A DNA stretch of 64,000 nucleotides from Novosphingobium resinovorum (GTDB lineage Bacteria; Pseudomonadota; Alphaproteobacteria; Sphingomonadales; Sphingomonadaceae), in the NCBI RefSeq assembly GCF_027922145.1, contig NZ_BSFC01000030.1, forward strand, positions 186,001 to 250,000. Reading direction: 5' to 3'. The notes under the pieces were generated by a model, which worked only from the letters and a program-made list of their open reading frames with translations, did no database searches and had not been told where the DNA came from. Shown one piece after another: positions 26,358 to 36,037 of the stretch. The translations under genes were made by a program, and so were the position numbers. Position 1 is the stretch's first letter. Every line of letters starts with the position of its first letter.

Positions 26358-28514
26358 ATGATTTTTCGTTCGCTGCTCGTATTGCCGCTGGCCATGGCCG
26401 CATGGCCCGCATTGGCCCAGAATTCGGATGGTCTTGCGGCTAGCCATGCGGATGCCGACGAAGGCATCGTCGTCACGGCCGCGCGAACGATCCTGCCGTT
26501 GAACGCGCTGCCGCTGACGGTCGATGTCATCGACAACGCGGCGCTCAATCAGCAGGTGGCCATCGGTGGTTCGATAGTCGATGCCGTCTCCGCGCTCACG
26601 CCTTCGTTCTCGCCCACGCGCCAGAAGCTGTCCGGCGCGGGCGAGACGCTCCGCGGCCGCTCTCCGCTTTACGCAATCAACGGTATTCCGCAGACGGCGC
26701 CGCTGCGCGACGGTGCCCGCGACGGCTTCGCCATCGATCCGTTCTTCGTCGATCGCGTGGAAGTCATTTACGGCTCAAATGCCTTGCAGGGGATCGGGGG
26801 CACTGGCGGTATCGTCAATCAGGTCACGGTCGGTCCGCCCCGGCAGGACGGTATTTCAGGCCGTGTGCTGGTGCAGGGCAATTCGGACACCGGCTTCAGC
26901 GACGATGGCAGGGGTGGCAAGGTAGCCGGCCTGATCGGCTGGCGACAGGGGCGCTTCGACGCGACCGTCGGCGCGGCATTCGAAAAGCGCGGCGTCTTCT
27001 ACGATGGCCACGGCGATCGTGTCGGCACCGACCTGACGCAGGGCGAGACGCAGGACAGCCGATCCTGGTCGGTGTTCGGTCGCTTCGGCTATGCGGTGTC
27101 GGACACGGCGCGACTGGATATCATGGTCAATCGCTTCGAACTGAAGGGCGAGGGCGATTTCGTCGCGGCCAACGGCGATTACCGGCGCAACCTGCCGACG
27201 ACTTCGGTTCGCGGTACGCCGCCGGGCGTCCCCGCGACCAATCGCACGCAAAGCGCCGCACTGACGTACACCGATTCCGATCTCTGGGGCGGCAACCTGA
27301 TGCTCCAGGGGTTCTACAACCTTTCGCGTGATACCTATGGCGGCGAGATCGCGCCGATCGCGACGTTCCAGGATGCCGCGCTTGCGCCGATAGGAACGCT
27401 GTTCGACCAGTCGCAGAACCGTAGCCGCAAGTATGGCGGCAAGTTCTCATATGAACGCAAAGTCCCCGGTTTCGAGGCGCTGACGGCCACGGTCGGGCTG
27501 GATGTGCTCTACGACAAGACCGAGCAGCGCCTGATCGCGACCGGTCGTGCCTGGGTACCGCCCGCGGAATATCGCAGCCTCGCACCGTTCGCGCAGGCCA
27601 ACCTCGCGTTGTTCGACGACAAGGTGCACCTCGCGGGCGGTGTCCGGCATGAGGACGTGCGCATCACCATCGACGATTATCGCACGCTGGCCAGCTATGG
27701 TGGCGGTTTTGCGGTGTCGGGCGGCACTCCCCGGTTCAGCGATACCCTGCTGAACGGCGGCGTCATCGTCGAACCGTGGAAAGGCATCCGGGCCTATGCC
27801 AGCTATGCGGAAGGCTACACGGTTCCGGATGTCGGCCGTATCGCGCGCGCGGTCAACCGGCCGGGCGTCGACATCGACGACTATGTCAACATCAGCCCGA
27901 TCGTGTCGAACAACCGGGAATTGGGGGTTGAGGTCAAGCGCGGTCCGCTGGATGCCAGCGCGGCCTATTTCTGGTCTACCAGCAAGAACGGCTCGCTGCT
28001 GGTGCAGAGCGGCGGCGTGTTCGAAGTTCAGCGTCAGCGGGTGGAAATCCAGGGGCTCGAAATCAACCTCTCCGCGCAGACGCCGCTGCCGGGGCTTACG
28101 CTGTCGGCCGGTTACGCGCACCTTATTGGGCGCACCGATGGTTCCGATGACGGGATCGAGGCGGTCGATCGCGATCTGGATGGTGCTAACATTTCTCCCG
28201 ATCGCCTGAACCTTGCCGCAAGCTACCGCCAGGGGGCCGTCTCCGCCCGTATCCAGACTCAGTTCTTCCTCTCGCGCAAGTTCGAGCGGGCACCGGGCAA
28301 CTATGATGATACGTACGGCTTCGGTGGCTACAACGTCACCGATCTCAGCTTGCGCTACGATACGCGCCTGGGCGGTCTGACACTGGCTGCACAGAACATC
28401 TTCGACAAGTTCTACATAGACTACTACACCCAGACGGTGCGGCCGACGGACAATGCGCACTTCTTTGCAGGACGCGGTCGCAACTTCACACTGGGCTGGG
28501 ATTACCGCTTCTGA
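26358..28514 (+). CDS. TonB-dependent siderophore-type receptor
   Basis: A 718-residue outer-membrane receptor. A signal peptide ends at PALAQN (about residue 17). A TonB-box-like GIVVTAARTILPLNALPLTV follows, then a plug domain (RVEVIYGSNALQGIGGTGGI at about 134) and a barrel ending FTLGWDYRF with terminal Phe. The ATG at 26358 is behind GGGAGG; the longer frame from 26169 would overlap the previous gene and the terminator. It overlaps the PepSY gene by one base and sits behind a Fur-box-like site. A role in ferric-siderophore uptake is likely. Confidence 0.88.
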   Translation: MIFRSLLVLPLAMAAWPALAQNSDGLAASHADADEGIVVTAARTILPLNALPLTVDVIDNAALNQQVAIGGSIVDAVSALTPSFSPTRQKLSGAGETLRGRSPLYAINGIPQTAPLRDGARDGFAIDPFFVDRVEVIYGSNALQGIGGTGGIVNQVTVGPPRQDGISGRVLVQGNSDTGFSDDGRGGKVAGLIGWRQGRFDATVGAAFEKRGVFYDGHGDRVGTDLTQGETQDSRSWSVFGRFGYAVSDTARLDIMVNRFELKGEGDFVAANGDYRRNLPTTSVRGTPPGVPATNRTQSAALTYTDSDLWGGNLMLQGFYNLSRDTYGGEIAPIATFQDAALAPIGTLFDQSQNRSRKYGGKFSYERKVPGFEALTATVGLDVLYDKTEQRLIATGRAWVPPAEYRSLAPFAQANLALFDDKVHLAGGVRHEDVRITIDDYRTLASYGGGFAVSGGTPRFSDTLLNGGVIVEPWKGIRAYASYAEGYTVPDVGRIARAVNRPGVDIDDYVNISPIVSNNRELGVEVKRGPLDASAAYFWSTSKNGSLLVQSGGVFEVQRQRVEIQGLEINLSAQTPLPGLTLSAGYAHLIGRTDGSDDGIEAVDRDLDGANISPDRLNLAASYRQGAVSARIQTQFFLSRKFERAPGNYDDTYGFGGYNVTDLSLRYDTRLGGLTLAAQNIFDKFYIDYYTQTVRPTDNAHFFAGRGRNFTLGWDYRF

Positions 28515-29581
28515 TGAAGCTGCTCGATACCCTGCATCGCTGGGCCGGCGGGCTTGTCGGCCTGCTGCTGGCGATCGTGGGGCTGAGCGGTGCGATCCTC
28601 GTCCACCGGGATGCCTGGGTCGTCCTGCCCCATGCCAACGATGCGCAAGTGCAGGATACCCGGGTGCTGGCTGCGACGAGTGCCAGACTGATGGCCGATC
28701 CAACGCGGCGGCCGCAGTCGATCACGTTCGCCGACGCGGGTTTCGGGCTGGACCGTCTCGTCTACAAGGGCGGGGCGGGCGCATACGTGACGCAGGCGGG
28801 GGATCCGGTGCTGGCCTGGGGCAGCGGGTGGCAGCGGCCGGAACTGTGGCTTTCGGACTTTCACCAGCACCTGCTTGCGGGGGAAGAGGGCGAGACGGTG
28901 ATCGGGATCGCCGGCCTGTGCGGACTGTTCTTCGTCGTCAGCGGCACCGTGCTGTGGTGGCGGACACGGCGAACGTTCGAAGTGCGGCTGTGGCCTGCGC
29001 GATTGACGCGGCCATCGATCGTGCGTCAGCACCGCGACCTGGGGATCGTCGTCGCGCCATTGCTGGCGCTCTCGCTGGTGACGGGAACGGTGCTTGTGTT
29101 CCGGCCGCTGGCGTCGGTCATCCTTGGGCCGGGGGCACCTGCCGAGATCGACCGGGCCCTGAAAGCGCCTGCAGGGGGCGGAGCAAGGCTGGCGGACGAT
29201 CTTGACTGGGCTGCGATGATACGTGCCGCCCGCACCCGTTTTCCCGATGCGGAAGTGCGCAGCCTTGCCCTGCCGCGCGGCGACAGCGGCCTCATCACCC
29301 TGCGGATGCGCGGTCCGGAGGAGTGGTTGCCGAACGGGCGGACGACCGTATGGTTCGCTGCCGACACCGGGCGCATGGTGGCTGCGCGAGACGCGCGTGA
29401 TCTTCCCGGCAGGGTGACGGCCTACAACGCCCTTTATCCGCTCCACGCGGGCAAGGTCGGAGGCATCGTGTTCCGGCTGGTCATGACGCTGTCCGGCCTT
29501 GCGCTGGCCATGCTGGGCACGCTTGCCGTCTGGACGTTCTGGTTCAGGCGGCCCGCGCGCAAGGTGGCGTTTCGCCGGTGA
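28514..29581 (+). CDS. PepSY-associated transmembrane protein (ferric-siderophore reductase-like)
   Basis: A 355-residue inner-membrane protein with about four membrane helices. The opening LHRWAGGLVGLLLAIVGLSG, the HQHL and LWWRTRRTFE segments, and a late SLVTGTVLVFRPL match the PepSY-TM family, whose members reduce iron-siderophore complexes in the periplasm or inner membrane. The start ATG overlaps the receptor stop (ATGA), so the two are translationally coupled. This pairing is common in Fur-controlled iron uptake loci. It ends 45 bases from the convergent ROK gene. Confidence 0.82.
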   Translation: MKLLDTLHRWAGGLVGLLLAIVGLSGAILVHRDAWVVLPHANDAQVQDTRVLAATSARLMADPTRRPQSITFADAGFGLDRLVYKGGAGAYVTQAGDPVLAWGSGWQRPELWLSDFHQHLLAGEEGETVIGIAGLCGLFFVVSGTVLWWRTRRTFEVRLWPARLTRPSIVRQHRDLGIVVAPLLALSLVTGTVLVFRPLASVILGPGAPAEIDRALKAPAGGGARLADDLDWAAMIRAARTRFPDAEVRSLALPRGDSGLITLRMRGPEEWLPNGRTTVWFAADTGRMVAARDARDLPGRVTAYNALYPLHAGKVGGIVFRLVMTLSGLALAMLGTLAVWTFWFRRPARKVAFRR

Positions 29582-29602
29582 TGGCAGGGCCAGACTGCCT
29601 GT

Positions 29603-29618
29603 CTCTGCAATTGCAGAG
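29603..29618. terminator. Palindrome between convergent genes
   Basis: CTCTGCAATTGCAGAG is a perfect 16-base palindrome in the 44-base gap between the PepSY and ROK genes. It could form a terminator stem for either direction, but lacks an obvious T-run. Confidence 0.35.
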
Positions 29619-29625
29619 CCTGAGC

Positions 29626-30798
29626 CTAGGACTTTTCAAGGGCAAGCGAGGCCGTGCCAAGGCTGTGCCAGTTTTTCTCCTGCAGGGTAAATCGTATTTC
29701 GGTCATTTTGAGGATCGGCGGCAGAATTCCGTGGTTCAGCGCAGTTGAGAATGCTGCCTGGATCACCCGTTCAAATCTCATGTCCGGAACGGCAACGAGG
29801 ATCAGGCCCGGATCGGCAATCTTGACATAGCTCGCCAGTACCTGGCCAAGATGAGCGCCGGCGGTATCGAACACGGCGCGCGCGTCGCTGTCGCCTGCGC
29901 ATGCCCGGTCGAGAAGTTCGATGAACAATGCCTCGACCTGGGCCTCGTTACGCGGATCCAGCTGGGAAGCGTCAGCGCTGAAACCGCGCAGCACTATGCT
30001 GTAGATCGAGGCGTAGGTCGTGGCGCAGCCACGCGATCCACAGTAACAGAGTTCAGCATCATCTGGACTGCCGGTCCGCACATGGGCGAGTTCAGGGCCG
30101 AAGCCGTGCACGCCGACGCGCGGCAGGCCATCGCTGTAGGCGGCCGAGTCCAGTGACAATCCTACGTTGACCAGAGTAAAGGTGTCATGGCCTTGGGCCG
30201 CGCCGTGCCAATGCTGGGCGCGCGCCTTGTAGGTCGTGCCTTTTTCTATGGTCACCGGCAGGCCGATCCTGTCGGCCACCGCAGCGGCGAAAGGATACGG
30301 CGTGTCTTCGAAAGTCGCCATGAAATGAACAACGCCTTCCACGCTGTCGACCAGCGCGGGAACGCCGATGCCGACATGCTCGATGCGCTCTCTGGCAAAC
30401 CCGCTCGCATCGATCGCCTGGGCGATCGTTTCCGCCACCCGCTCCGCAAGTTCCGCGATTGAACCGGGGCCGGCGAAAGGCAGTTCGCTCTCGCTGCGGA
30501 TGGTGCCGTTGAGATCGACGAACGTGATCAGAAGGGTGTTTGTGGTGGAAATGACGGCGCCCAGCACCAGCGGGCCTTCGCTCGCGATCGTCAGGTAAGT
30601 CCGCGGTCGTCCGGAGCGTTTCTCGGTTTCCCGCGCCTCAACGACGTATCCTCGCGCCACAAGCTCTGCGGTTGTCTGTGAGATCGTACCGGCAGCCAGA
30701 CCGGTCAACCGGGGCAAATCGCTGCGAGAAACCGGAGCATGGACACGAATGGCCTTGAGCACTTCGAGGCGGCTCGTGCTTGGGCTTCGTTTGCGCAT
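29626..30798 (-). CDS. ROK-family transcriptional regulator
   Basis: A 390-residue regulator. An N-terminal winged helix (SRLEVLKAIRVHAPVSRSDL, then GLAAGTISQTTAELVARGYV) precedes a ROK sugar-kinase-like domain. The ROK zinc site is visible as CYCGSRGCATT at about 258-268; the Glu usual after the last Cys is replaced. The kinase phosphate-binding motif is degenerate, as in other ROK repressors. The start is the ATG at 30798; a TTG at 30810 is less likely. Divergent from the receptor at 30977, with an operator-like palindrome between. Probably senses a sugar or sugar-derived ligand. Confidence 0.86.
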   Translation of the reverse strand: MRKRSPSTSRLEVLKAIRVHAPVSRSDLPRLTGLAAGTISQTTAELVARGYVVEARETEKRSGRPRTYLTIASEGPLVLGAVISTTNTLLITFVDLNGTIRSESELPFAGPGSIAELAERVAETIAQAIDASGFARERIEHVGIGVPALVDSVEGVVHFMATFEDTPYPFAAAVADRIGLPVTIEKGTTYKARAQHWHGAAQGHDTFTLVNVGLSLDSAAYSDGLPRVGVHGFGPELAHVRTGSPDDAELCYCGSRGCATTYASIYSIVLRGFSADASQLDPRNEAQVEALFIELLDRACAGDSDARAVFDTAGAHLGQVLASYVKIADPGLILVAVPDMRFERVIQAAFSTALNHGILPPILKMTEIRFTLQEKNWHSLGTASLALEKS

Positions 30799-30851
30799 TG
30801 GCGCCACCAATAAGATGACGCCTCCCCGATGGGAAGGGGCAAGGTTATTTC

Positions 30852-30868
30852 ACTATATGAAATATAGT
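30852..30868. promoter_or_regulatory. Candidate ROK operator
   Basis: ACTATAT-GAA-ATATAGT is a perfect inverted repeat (7-bp arms, 3-base centre) in the 178-base gap between the divergent ROK regulator and TonB receptor. It is embedded in the most AT-rich part of the gap, where both promoters should lie. Confidence 0.6.
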
Positions 30869-30976
30869 TTGACAGGAGGCGGAGCGTTCTCAACAATCTG
30901 CCTCGGGAAACAACTGCGGCCGCAAACAACCCGCGTGCCGAAGCGCCGAACGAGCGTCAAAAACAGGGGGGGACCG

Positions 30977-33772
30977 ATGAGGCACCAAGGGAAAAGTGCG
31001 CGCGCATATCATGGCGCTGCAGGATCGAGCTGGCATGCGCTGGCATTGGCCGGGCTGGCCGCAATGGGGGTGATACCCTGTTCGGCAGATGCCCAGGAGA
31101 CCGGCCAGCAGGACATGCCGACCGTCGAGAACGAGATCGTCGTGACCGGTACGTTGCTTCGTGGCGGTGCGCCTGTCGGCTCCAATTCCGTGATGCTCGG
31201 CGCCGACACCATCCAGAAAACGGCTGCGATATCGTCCAACGAACTGCTGGCTTCGGTGCCGCAGGTCTCCAACTTCTTCAATCGCGTGCCCCTGGCCGAT
31301 CTCGCGATTGCCACGAACCAGATTCAGGTGACCCGGCCGAATATCCGCAACCTGGCACCGGGCGGAAAGACGAGTGTGGCGGCGAGTTCGCCTACCCTTA
31401 TCCTCGTCGACGGGCACCGTATCGCTTCGGTCGGTGTGAACCAGGCTTCCATCGACCCCGATCTCATACCCATCGGCGCGATCGAGCGCGTGGACGTGGT
31501 CACTGAAGGCGGCTCGGCGACCTACGGCGCGGATGCGGTTGCGGGGACGATCAATTTCGTCACCCGGCGACGGTTCGACGGGCTGAAGGTCGATGGGCAC
31601 TACGGCTTCGCCGACGATTACTGGCAATGGGATGCCAGCGCCACGGCTGGCAAGGACTGGGGCAGCGGATCGCTCTATGTTTCCTACAGCTATTCCAAGA
31701 GCGACAAGCTCTATGGCCGGGAGCGCAGCTTCATCCGCGATCTGGATTACACCGCGCAGCCCTATCGGCCCCGCGACCTGACTTGCGCATCGCCGAACCT
31801 GTCGCTGAATACCGTGATTCCCGCTTTCGGTGCGACGGTCGCCTCGGTCAACTACGCGGCTCCTGCCTATGTCGCGGGTACGCGCAACCTCTGCGACAAT
31901 TCGCAGGACGACGTCTACATCCCGTCGGCGGAGCGGCACGGCGTGCTGGCCAGCCTGTTCCAGCAGTTGGATGACCGGACCGAGGTTACCGTGAAGGCGT
32001 TCTACGCGCGCCGATCGACGCTCAAGACGGGCGATCTGACCGGCGTCGTCGCCGTCAGCCCGGCCAACCCTTACGCCGCCGCCAGTTTGCCGCCGGGATT
32101 GGCGCTCGGGCCCACGACTGTTCAGATTCCCGGGTTCGGGACATTTCCTGCGGTCAATCTCGCCTCGGTAAGCTTCAATCTGCGACCGGTCCTGGGCGCA
32201 GACGCGCAGCGGGAACGCACCCGTCTGGAGGAGTGGGGCTTCAACGCCGAAGTCGTTCGCGATCTCGACGACAACTGGCAGGCCCGCCTGCTGTTCAACT
32301 GGAGCGAAAGCGACAGTTCGTTCGCACTTACCGGCATAAGCAGTGCGCGGCTCAACGCCGCCGGCGCCGGCACGAGCCTTGCCACGGCTTTCAACCCGTT
32401 CGACGTCAGCAGCAACAACCCGGCGCTCCTCGCCGACCTGATCGACAGCCAGATCGGGGGGCAGGCGCGCGACAATCTGGTCGACATCCGGGGCATCGTG
32501 GAAGGCCGCCTTGCAGTGCTGCCCGGCGGCGATCTGCGGCTGGCCGTCGGTTACGAATACATGAATGACCAGCTGCAGCAGCGCTATCTGAGCGACATCC
32601 GCATCGGCACGCTCTCGACCTATCCGTTCGCCAGCTATTCACGCAACGTGCACGCGTTCTTCGGTGAGGTGCGGGCGCCGTTGCTGTCCGACGGTGCCGG
32701 CGGCAGCATGCTCACCCTGTCGGCATCCGGTCGCTACGACAAGTACAGCGACTTCGGCGGAACGTTCAACACCAAGTTCGGCGGGACGTTCAAGCCGGCG
32801 GAATGGCTGTCCCTTCGCGGGAACTGGGGCACCTCGTTCACCGCTCCGACGCCGCTCGACCAGTTGGGGTCGCAGCGCAACACGATCAGTTCCTTCGCGT
32901 TCGTTCCCTTCGCCAACCCCGCCGATCCGCCACCGGGCGGCGCCTATACGGTCTCGATCCAGGGATCGACCGCCAACCTCAAGCCGCAAACCGCCGATAC
33001 CTGGTCCGTCGGCGCGGACCTCACGCCGTTCCAGGGCTTGCGGGCGAGCGTCAACTATTATGACGTGAAGTTCCAGGACATCCTGCAGACGCCGCTCGTC
33101 AATGCGGATATTCTCGACAATTATCCCAGCCAGATCCTGACCCGAGGGACCGGCTTCTCCGCTGCCGAACTGCTGGCTTTCGCCGCCGGTGCACCAAACG
33201 GAGAGGCTGTCGTTCGACCGCTGATCGACAGTGGCACGCTGGTCTATTCGCTTGTCGACTTCCGGGTCGCGAACTTCGGCATCCTGCACATCAAGGGCAT
33301 CGATTTCGACGTCAACTATGCGTACGATACCAGCTTCGGCAGCATCGACGCATCGGTCAACGGCAACCGCCCGCTTTCGCGCAAGGCGCAGGCGAGCCCG
33401 ACCTCCCCGGTCGTCGATGAACTCGCGCTCGAAAGTCCCAAGCTGTATCTGCAGGCGGCTCTCGGCGCCACCGTCGGAGGTCTGCGTGCGCAGGCGACGT
33501 GGAACCACACAGGCGGCTATGCCATCGCGCCGACCAGTTCCGTGCCGGTACAGGACCGCGTTGGAGCGTTCGATACGGTCAATCTCTTCTTCAAGTACGA
33601 TGTGCCCGGTCAGAGCGCGCTGCTGAAGAACCTGAGCTTCACGCTCAACGTGAACAACGTCTTCGATCAGGATCCGCCGCTGCTGCGCCGGAACCTACCC
33701 AGCGAACTGGGCTTCGCCAACGGCTTCACTTTCGGCCGCATGTTCATCCTCGGGGTGAGCAAGCAGTTTTGA
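30977..33772 (+). CDS. Large TonB-dependent receptor (polymer or glycoside uptake type)
   Basis: A 931-residue outer-membrane receptor. The start is the ATG at 30977 behind AGGGGGGGA; an earlier in-frame start at 30749 would run into the ROK gene. A signal peptide ends at SADAQE (about residue 40). TonB-box-like NEIVVTGTLLRG is followed by a plug with an extended loop (NRVPLADLAIATNQIQVTRP) and the VDVVTEGGSATYGADAVAGT motif. The barrel is large and the last residue is Phe. This subtype in sphingomonads often imports carbohydrate- or aromatic-linked substrates. Paired with the secreted hydrolase downstream and the divergent ROK regulator. Confidence 0.88.
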   Translation: MRHQGKSARAYHGAAGSSWHALALAGLAAMGVIPCSADAQETGQQDMPTVENEIVVTGTLLRGGAPVGSNSVMLGADTIQKTAAISSNELLASVPQVSNFFNRVPLADLAIATNQIQVTRPNIRNLAPGGKTSVAASSPTLILVDGHRIASVGVNQASIDPDLIPIGAIERVDVVTEGGSATYGADAVAGTINFVTRRRFDGLKVDGHYGFADDYWQWDASATAGKDWGSGSLYVSYSYSKSDKLYGRERSFIRDLDYTAQPYRPRDLTCASPNLSLNTVIPAFGATVASVNYAAPAYVAGTRNLCDNSQDDVYIPSAERHGVLASLFQQLDDRTEVTVKAFYARRSTLKTGDLTGVVAVSPANPYAAASLPPGLALGPTTVQIPGFGTFPAVNLASVSFNLRPVLGADAQRERTRLEEWGFNAEVVRDLDDNWQARLLFNWSESDSSFALTGISSARLNAAGAGTSLATAFNPFDVSSNNPALLADLIDSQIGGQARDNLVDIRGIVEGRLAVLPGGDLRLAVGYEYMNDQLQQRYLSDIRIGTLSTYPFASYSRNVHAFFGEVRAPLLSDGAGGSMLTLSASGRYDKYSDFGGTFNTKFGGTFKPAEWLSLRGNWGTSFTAPTPLDQLGSQRNTISSFAFVPFANPADPPPGGAYTVSIQGSTANLKPQTADTWSVGADLTPFQGLRASVNYYDVKFQDILQTPLVNADILDNYPSQILTRGTGFSAAELLAFAAGAPNGEAVVRPLIDSGTLVYSLVDFRVANFGILHIKGIDFDVNYAYDTSFGSIDASVNGNRPLSRKAQASPTSPVVDELALESPKLYLQAALGATVGGLRAQATWNHTGGYAIAPTSSVPVQDRVGAFDTVNLFFKYDVPGQSALLKNLSFTLNVNNVFDQDPPLLRRNLPSELGFANGFTFGRMFILGVSKQF

Positions 33773-33848
33773 CCTTGCAGCAGGGGGGGGGCATCGACCG
33801 CCCGAACACACAGCATATCGGACTTGTCCGATGCCTTGGGAGACGATC

Positions 33849-36026
33849 ATGAAAAATTCGTTCATCGGCGCCGGAGCCATCGGTCTGGCCGTTCTGGCGG
33901 GATCGACCTGCCTTGCGACTTCCAGCGCGGCGGCGGAATGCAAGTTCGCGCCTGTCCGGAAGATCGACAGGGATGTCGGCGTCGACCCACAATTGCTGAT
34001 CGATGGCGCCTGTACCGATCCCGACTACAACGAGAACACGTTCGTCGTGGACAAGACCGAACAGCTTTCATTGGAAGTGTCCGGCGGACCTACGATCCCC
34101 TACACTCAGGTCACCGGTCACTTCCCGGCGACGCGAACGGCCGCAACGCTGCCGTCGTACGTGCGGCAGAGCCCGACACTTTTCCGGCAGGACTACGTAT
34201 TCCGTTTCCCCGCGAAGGCATTCTGGAAGCACCGTTCCTTTCAGCAGCAGCACCCGTCGGGCGGCGGCGTGGTTGATAACCGGATGGCGTTCACCAACGG
34301 CGCGTTCTCAGTCAACTGGATGAGCGCAAGCACGGCCAATTCGGTGGCCAGCCATCGCCATGAGGCGGCGGCCACGAAAGTCGCCAAGGCCTATGCCAAC
34401 AAGCTCTACGGCAACTCGGCGAAAATCTACAGCTACTTCTGGGGCTGCAGTGGAGGCGGCATCGTCAGCATGGCCGCCGCAGAGAACACCGTCGGTGTTT
34501 GGGATGGCGTCCAGCCGCAATGTCTGGGGCCGAAGGGCGTGGCGACTTTCCATTCGTTCCAATGGCAGGCACACTACACAATGGCGATCCCGCAGGCGAA
34601 GCGCGACGCCATCGCCGCAGCGGCAGCGCCCGGCGGCACCGGCGACATTTACGCCGGGTTGAACGATGAAGAGAAGGCCGTCCTCGACGAGTTCATCGCC
34701 GCAGGCTACCCGCTGCCCGCCATCGGCAACCATTTCAAGAGCCTGGTGCCGTTGGTCGACCCCATCGACATCCGCATGGCGGATCCGACCTACGAGGATG
34801 ATTTCTGGTCCAAGCCGGGATATGCTGGCGCAAATCCGCCAGCCTATCTCAAGACGGCGTTGATCGATGGCTGGGCGACGATCACCGGGATCGATCGCAG
34901 CGCTGACGGCGCGCCGGAGACGATCCGGTTCGATCCCGCGACGCTTCCCCGGCTCGGCGTCACAGGCGACAACTACCTAGAGTTCTTCGTCTATGGTGCA
35001 GACGGCAAGACGCGCCTGATCGACCCCGAGACCGTGGTCGGCGAGCCGAGCGACAATCGCCGCCGGTACAGCCTACAGGGCAAGTACGATCCGGTGGCGG
35101 GCACGCTTGCACTGACCGGCACCACGACCAACGTGTTCGGAAAGACGTCGCCGCTGACCAACAGCAAGCTCCTGCTCGACGGCCTGAAAATCGGCGGCAA
35201 AATCAGGGTCAACAACCGCTTCATCCTGGCGATGTACTACTACCCGCGCTACAGCAACATTCCGGGCAGCCGAAGCTACGACCAGTATCGTAACGCCGAC
35301 GGGTCGGCCAGGTACCCGCAGCGCGCGGACATCAGCGTCCTGTGGGGAGCGAACTATCGCACCATGGGCGGACGAGTCGAAACCGGCGACGTCAAGACCA
35401 GGACCATGATCATGGAGGGCATGAGTGACAACCTCTCCTGGCCGATCTTCAATGCCAGCTATGCCGAGCAGATCCAGCATGCCCTCGGCACGGCCAAGGC
35501 GGACAAGACGATGCGCTTCTACTTGCACGACAACGGCAATCACAGCACCGGAGGCGGCGAGCCGGGAATCTTCCAGCAATCGATCCAGGACCTGATGGCA
35601 TGGGTGGAGCGCGGCGTGACGCCGCCGCCTTCGACGCGGTACACCATCCAGAAGGGCCAGGTCATGCCCGCGCCGCGCGCCGCCGATCGCGGTGGGCTCC
35701 AGCCGGTGATGACGCTCGCGGTCGACGGGGAAAATCGCGCGACGGTGGCGGCGGGTCAGCCGGTCAGGCTGGCGGCCACGCTGGAGATGCCTCCCGCCAC
35801 TGGCAAGATCGTCCAGTATTTCTGGACGGTGTCGGGGACGGACGAGACGCCCACGGATCTATCCGCGCCGCAGCAGAAGGTGGATGTCGAGCGCACGCTG
35901 AGCTTCCCGGCTGCCGGCTCGTACCTCGTCCGGCTGACCGTGAACGGGCAGCGCGACGGGCAGATCGATCCGTTCGACAAGACGCTGCTGCGCAACTTCA
36001 AGGAGGTGCGCATCCTGGTGCAATAG
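33849..36026 (+). CDS. Secreted alpha/beta-hydrolase-like protein, unknown substrate
   Basis: A 725-residue exported protein (signal peptide to about residue 29, SSAAAEC). The best active-site candidate is FWGCSGGG, a G-x-S-x-G nucleophile elbow with Ser201, typical of alpha/beta hydrolases including tannase-like esterases. Late DNGNHSTGGGEPG may hold the catalytic His. The last 100 residues look like a PKD/Ig-type domain (IVQYFWTVSG and AAGSYLVRLTVNG). It follows the receptor by 76 bases and probably breaks down the compound that receptor imports (inference). The exact family is not certain. Confidence 0.68.
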   Translation: MKNSFIGAGAIGLAVLAGSTCLATSSAAAECKFAPVRKIDRDVGVDPQLLIDGACTDPDYNENTFVVDKTEQLSLEVSGGPTIPYTQVTGHFPATRTAATLPSYVRQSPTLFRQDYVFRFPAKAFWKHRSFQQQHPSGGGVVDNRMAFTNGAFSVNWMSASTANSVASHRHEAAATKVAKAYANKLYGNSAKIYSYFWGCSGGGIVSMAAAENTVGVWDGVQPQCLGPKGVATFHSFQWQAHYTMAIPQAKRDAIAAAAAPGGTGDIYAGLNDEEKAVLDEFIAAGYPLPAIGNHFKSLVPLVDPIDIRMADPTYEDDFWSKPGYAGANPPAYLKTALIDGWATITGIDRSADGAPETIRFDPATLPRLGVTGDNYLEFFVYGADGKTRLIDPETVVGEPSDNRRRYSLQGKYDPVAGTLALTGTTTNVFGKTSPLTNSKLLLDGLKIGGKIRVNNRFILAMYYYPRYSNIPGSRSYDQYRNADGSARYPQRADISVLWGANYRTMGGRVETGDVKTRTMIMEGMSDNLSWPIFNASYAEQIQHALGTAKADKTMRFYLHDNGNHSTGGGEPGIFQQSIQDLMAWVERGVTPPPSTRYTIQKGQVMPAPRAADRGGLQPVMTLAVDGENRATVAAGQPVRLAATLEMPPATGKIVQYFWTVSGTDETPTDLSAPQQKVDVERTLSFPAAGSYLVRLTVNGQRDGQIDPFDKTLLRNFKEVRILVQ

Positions 36027-36037
36027 GCGGTTGCCGC

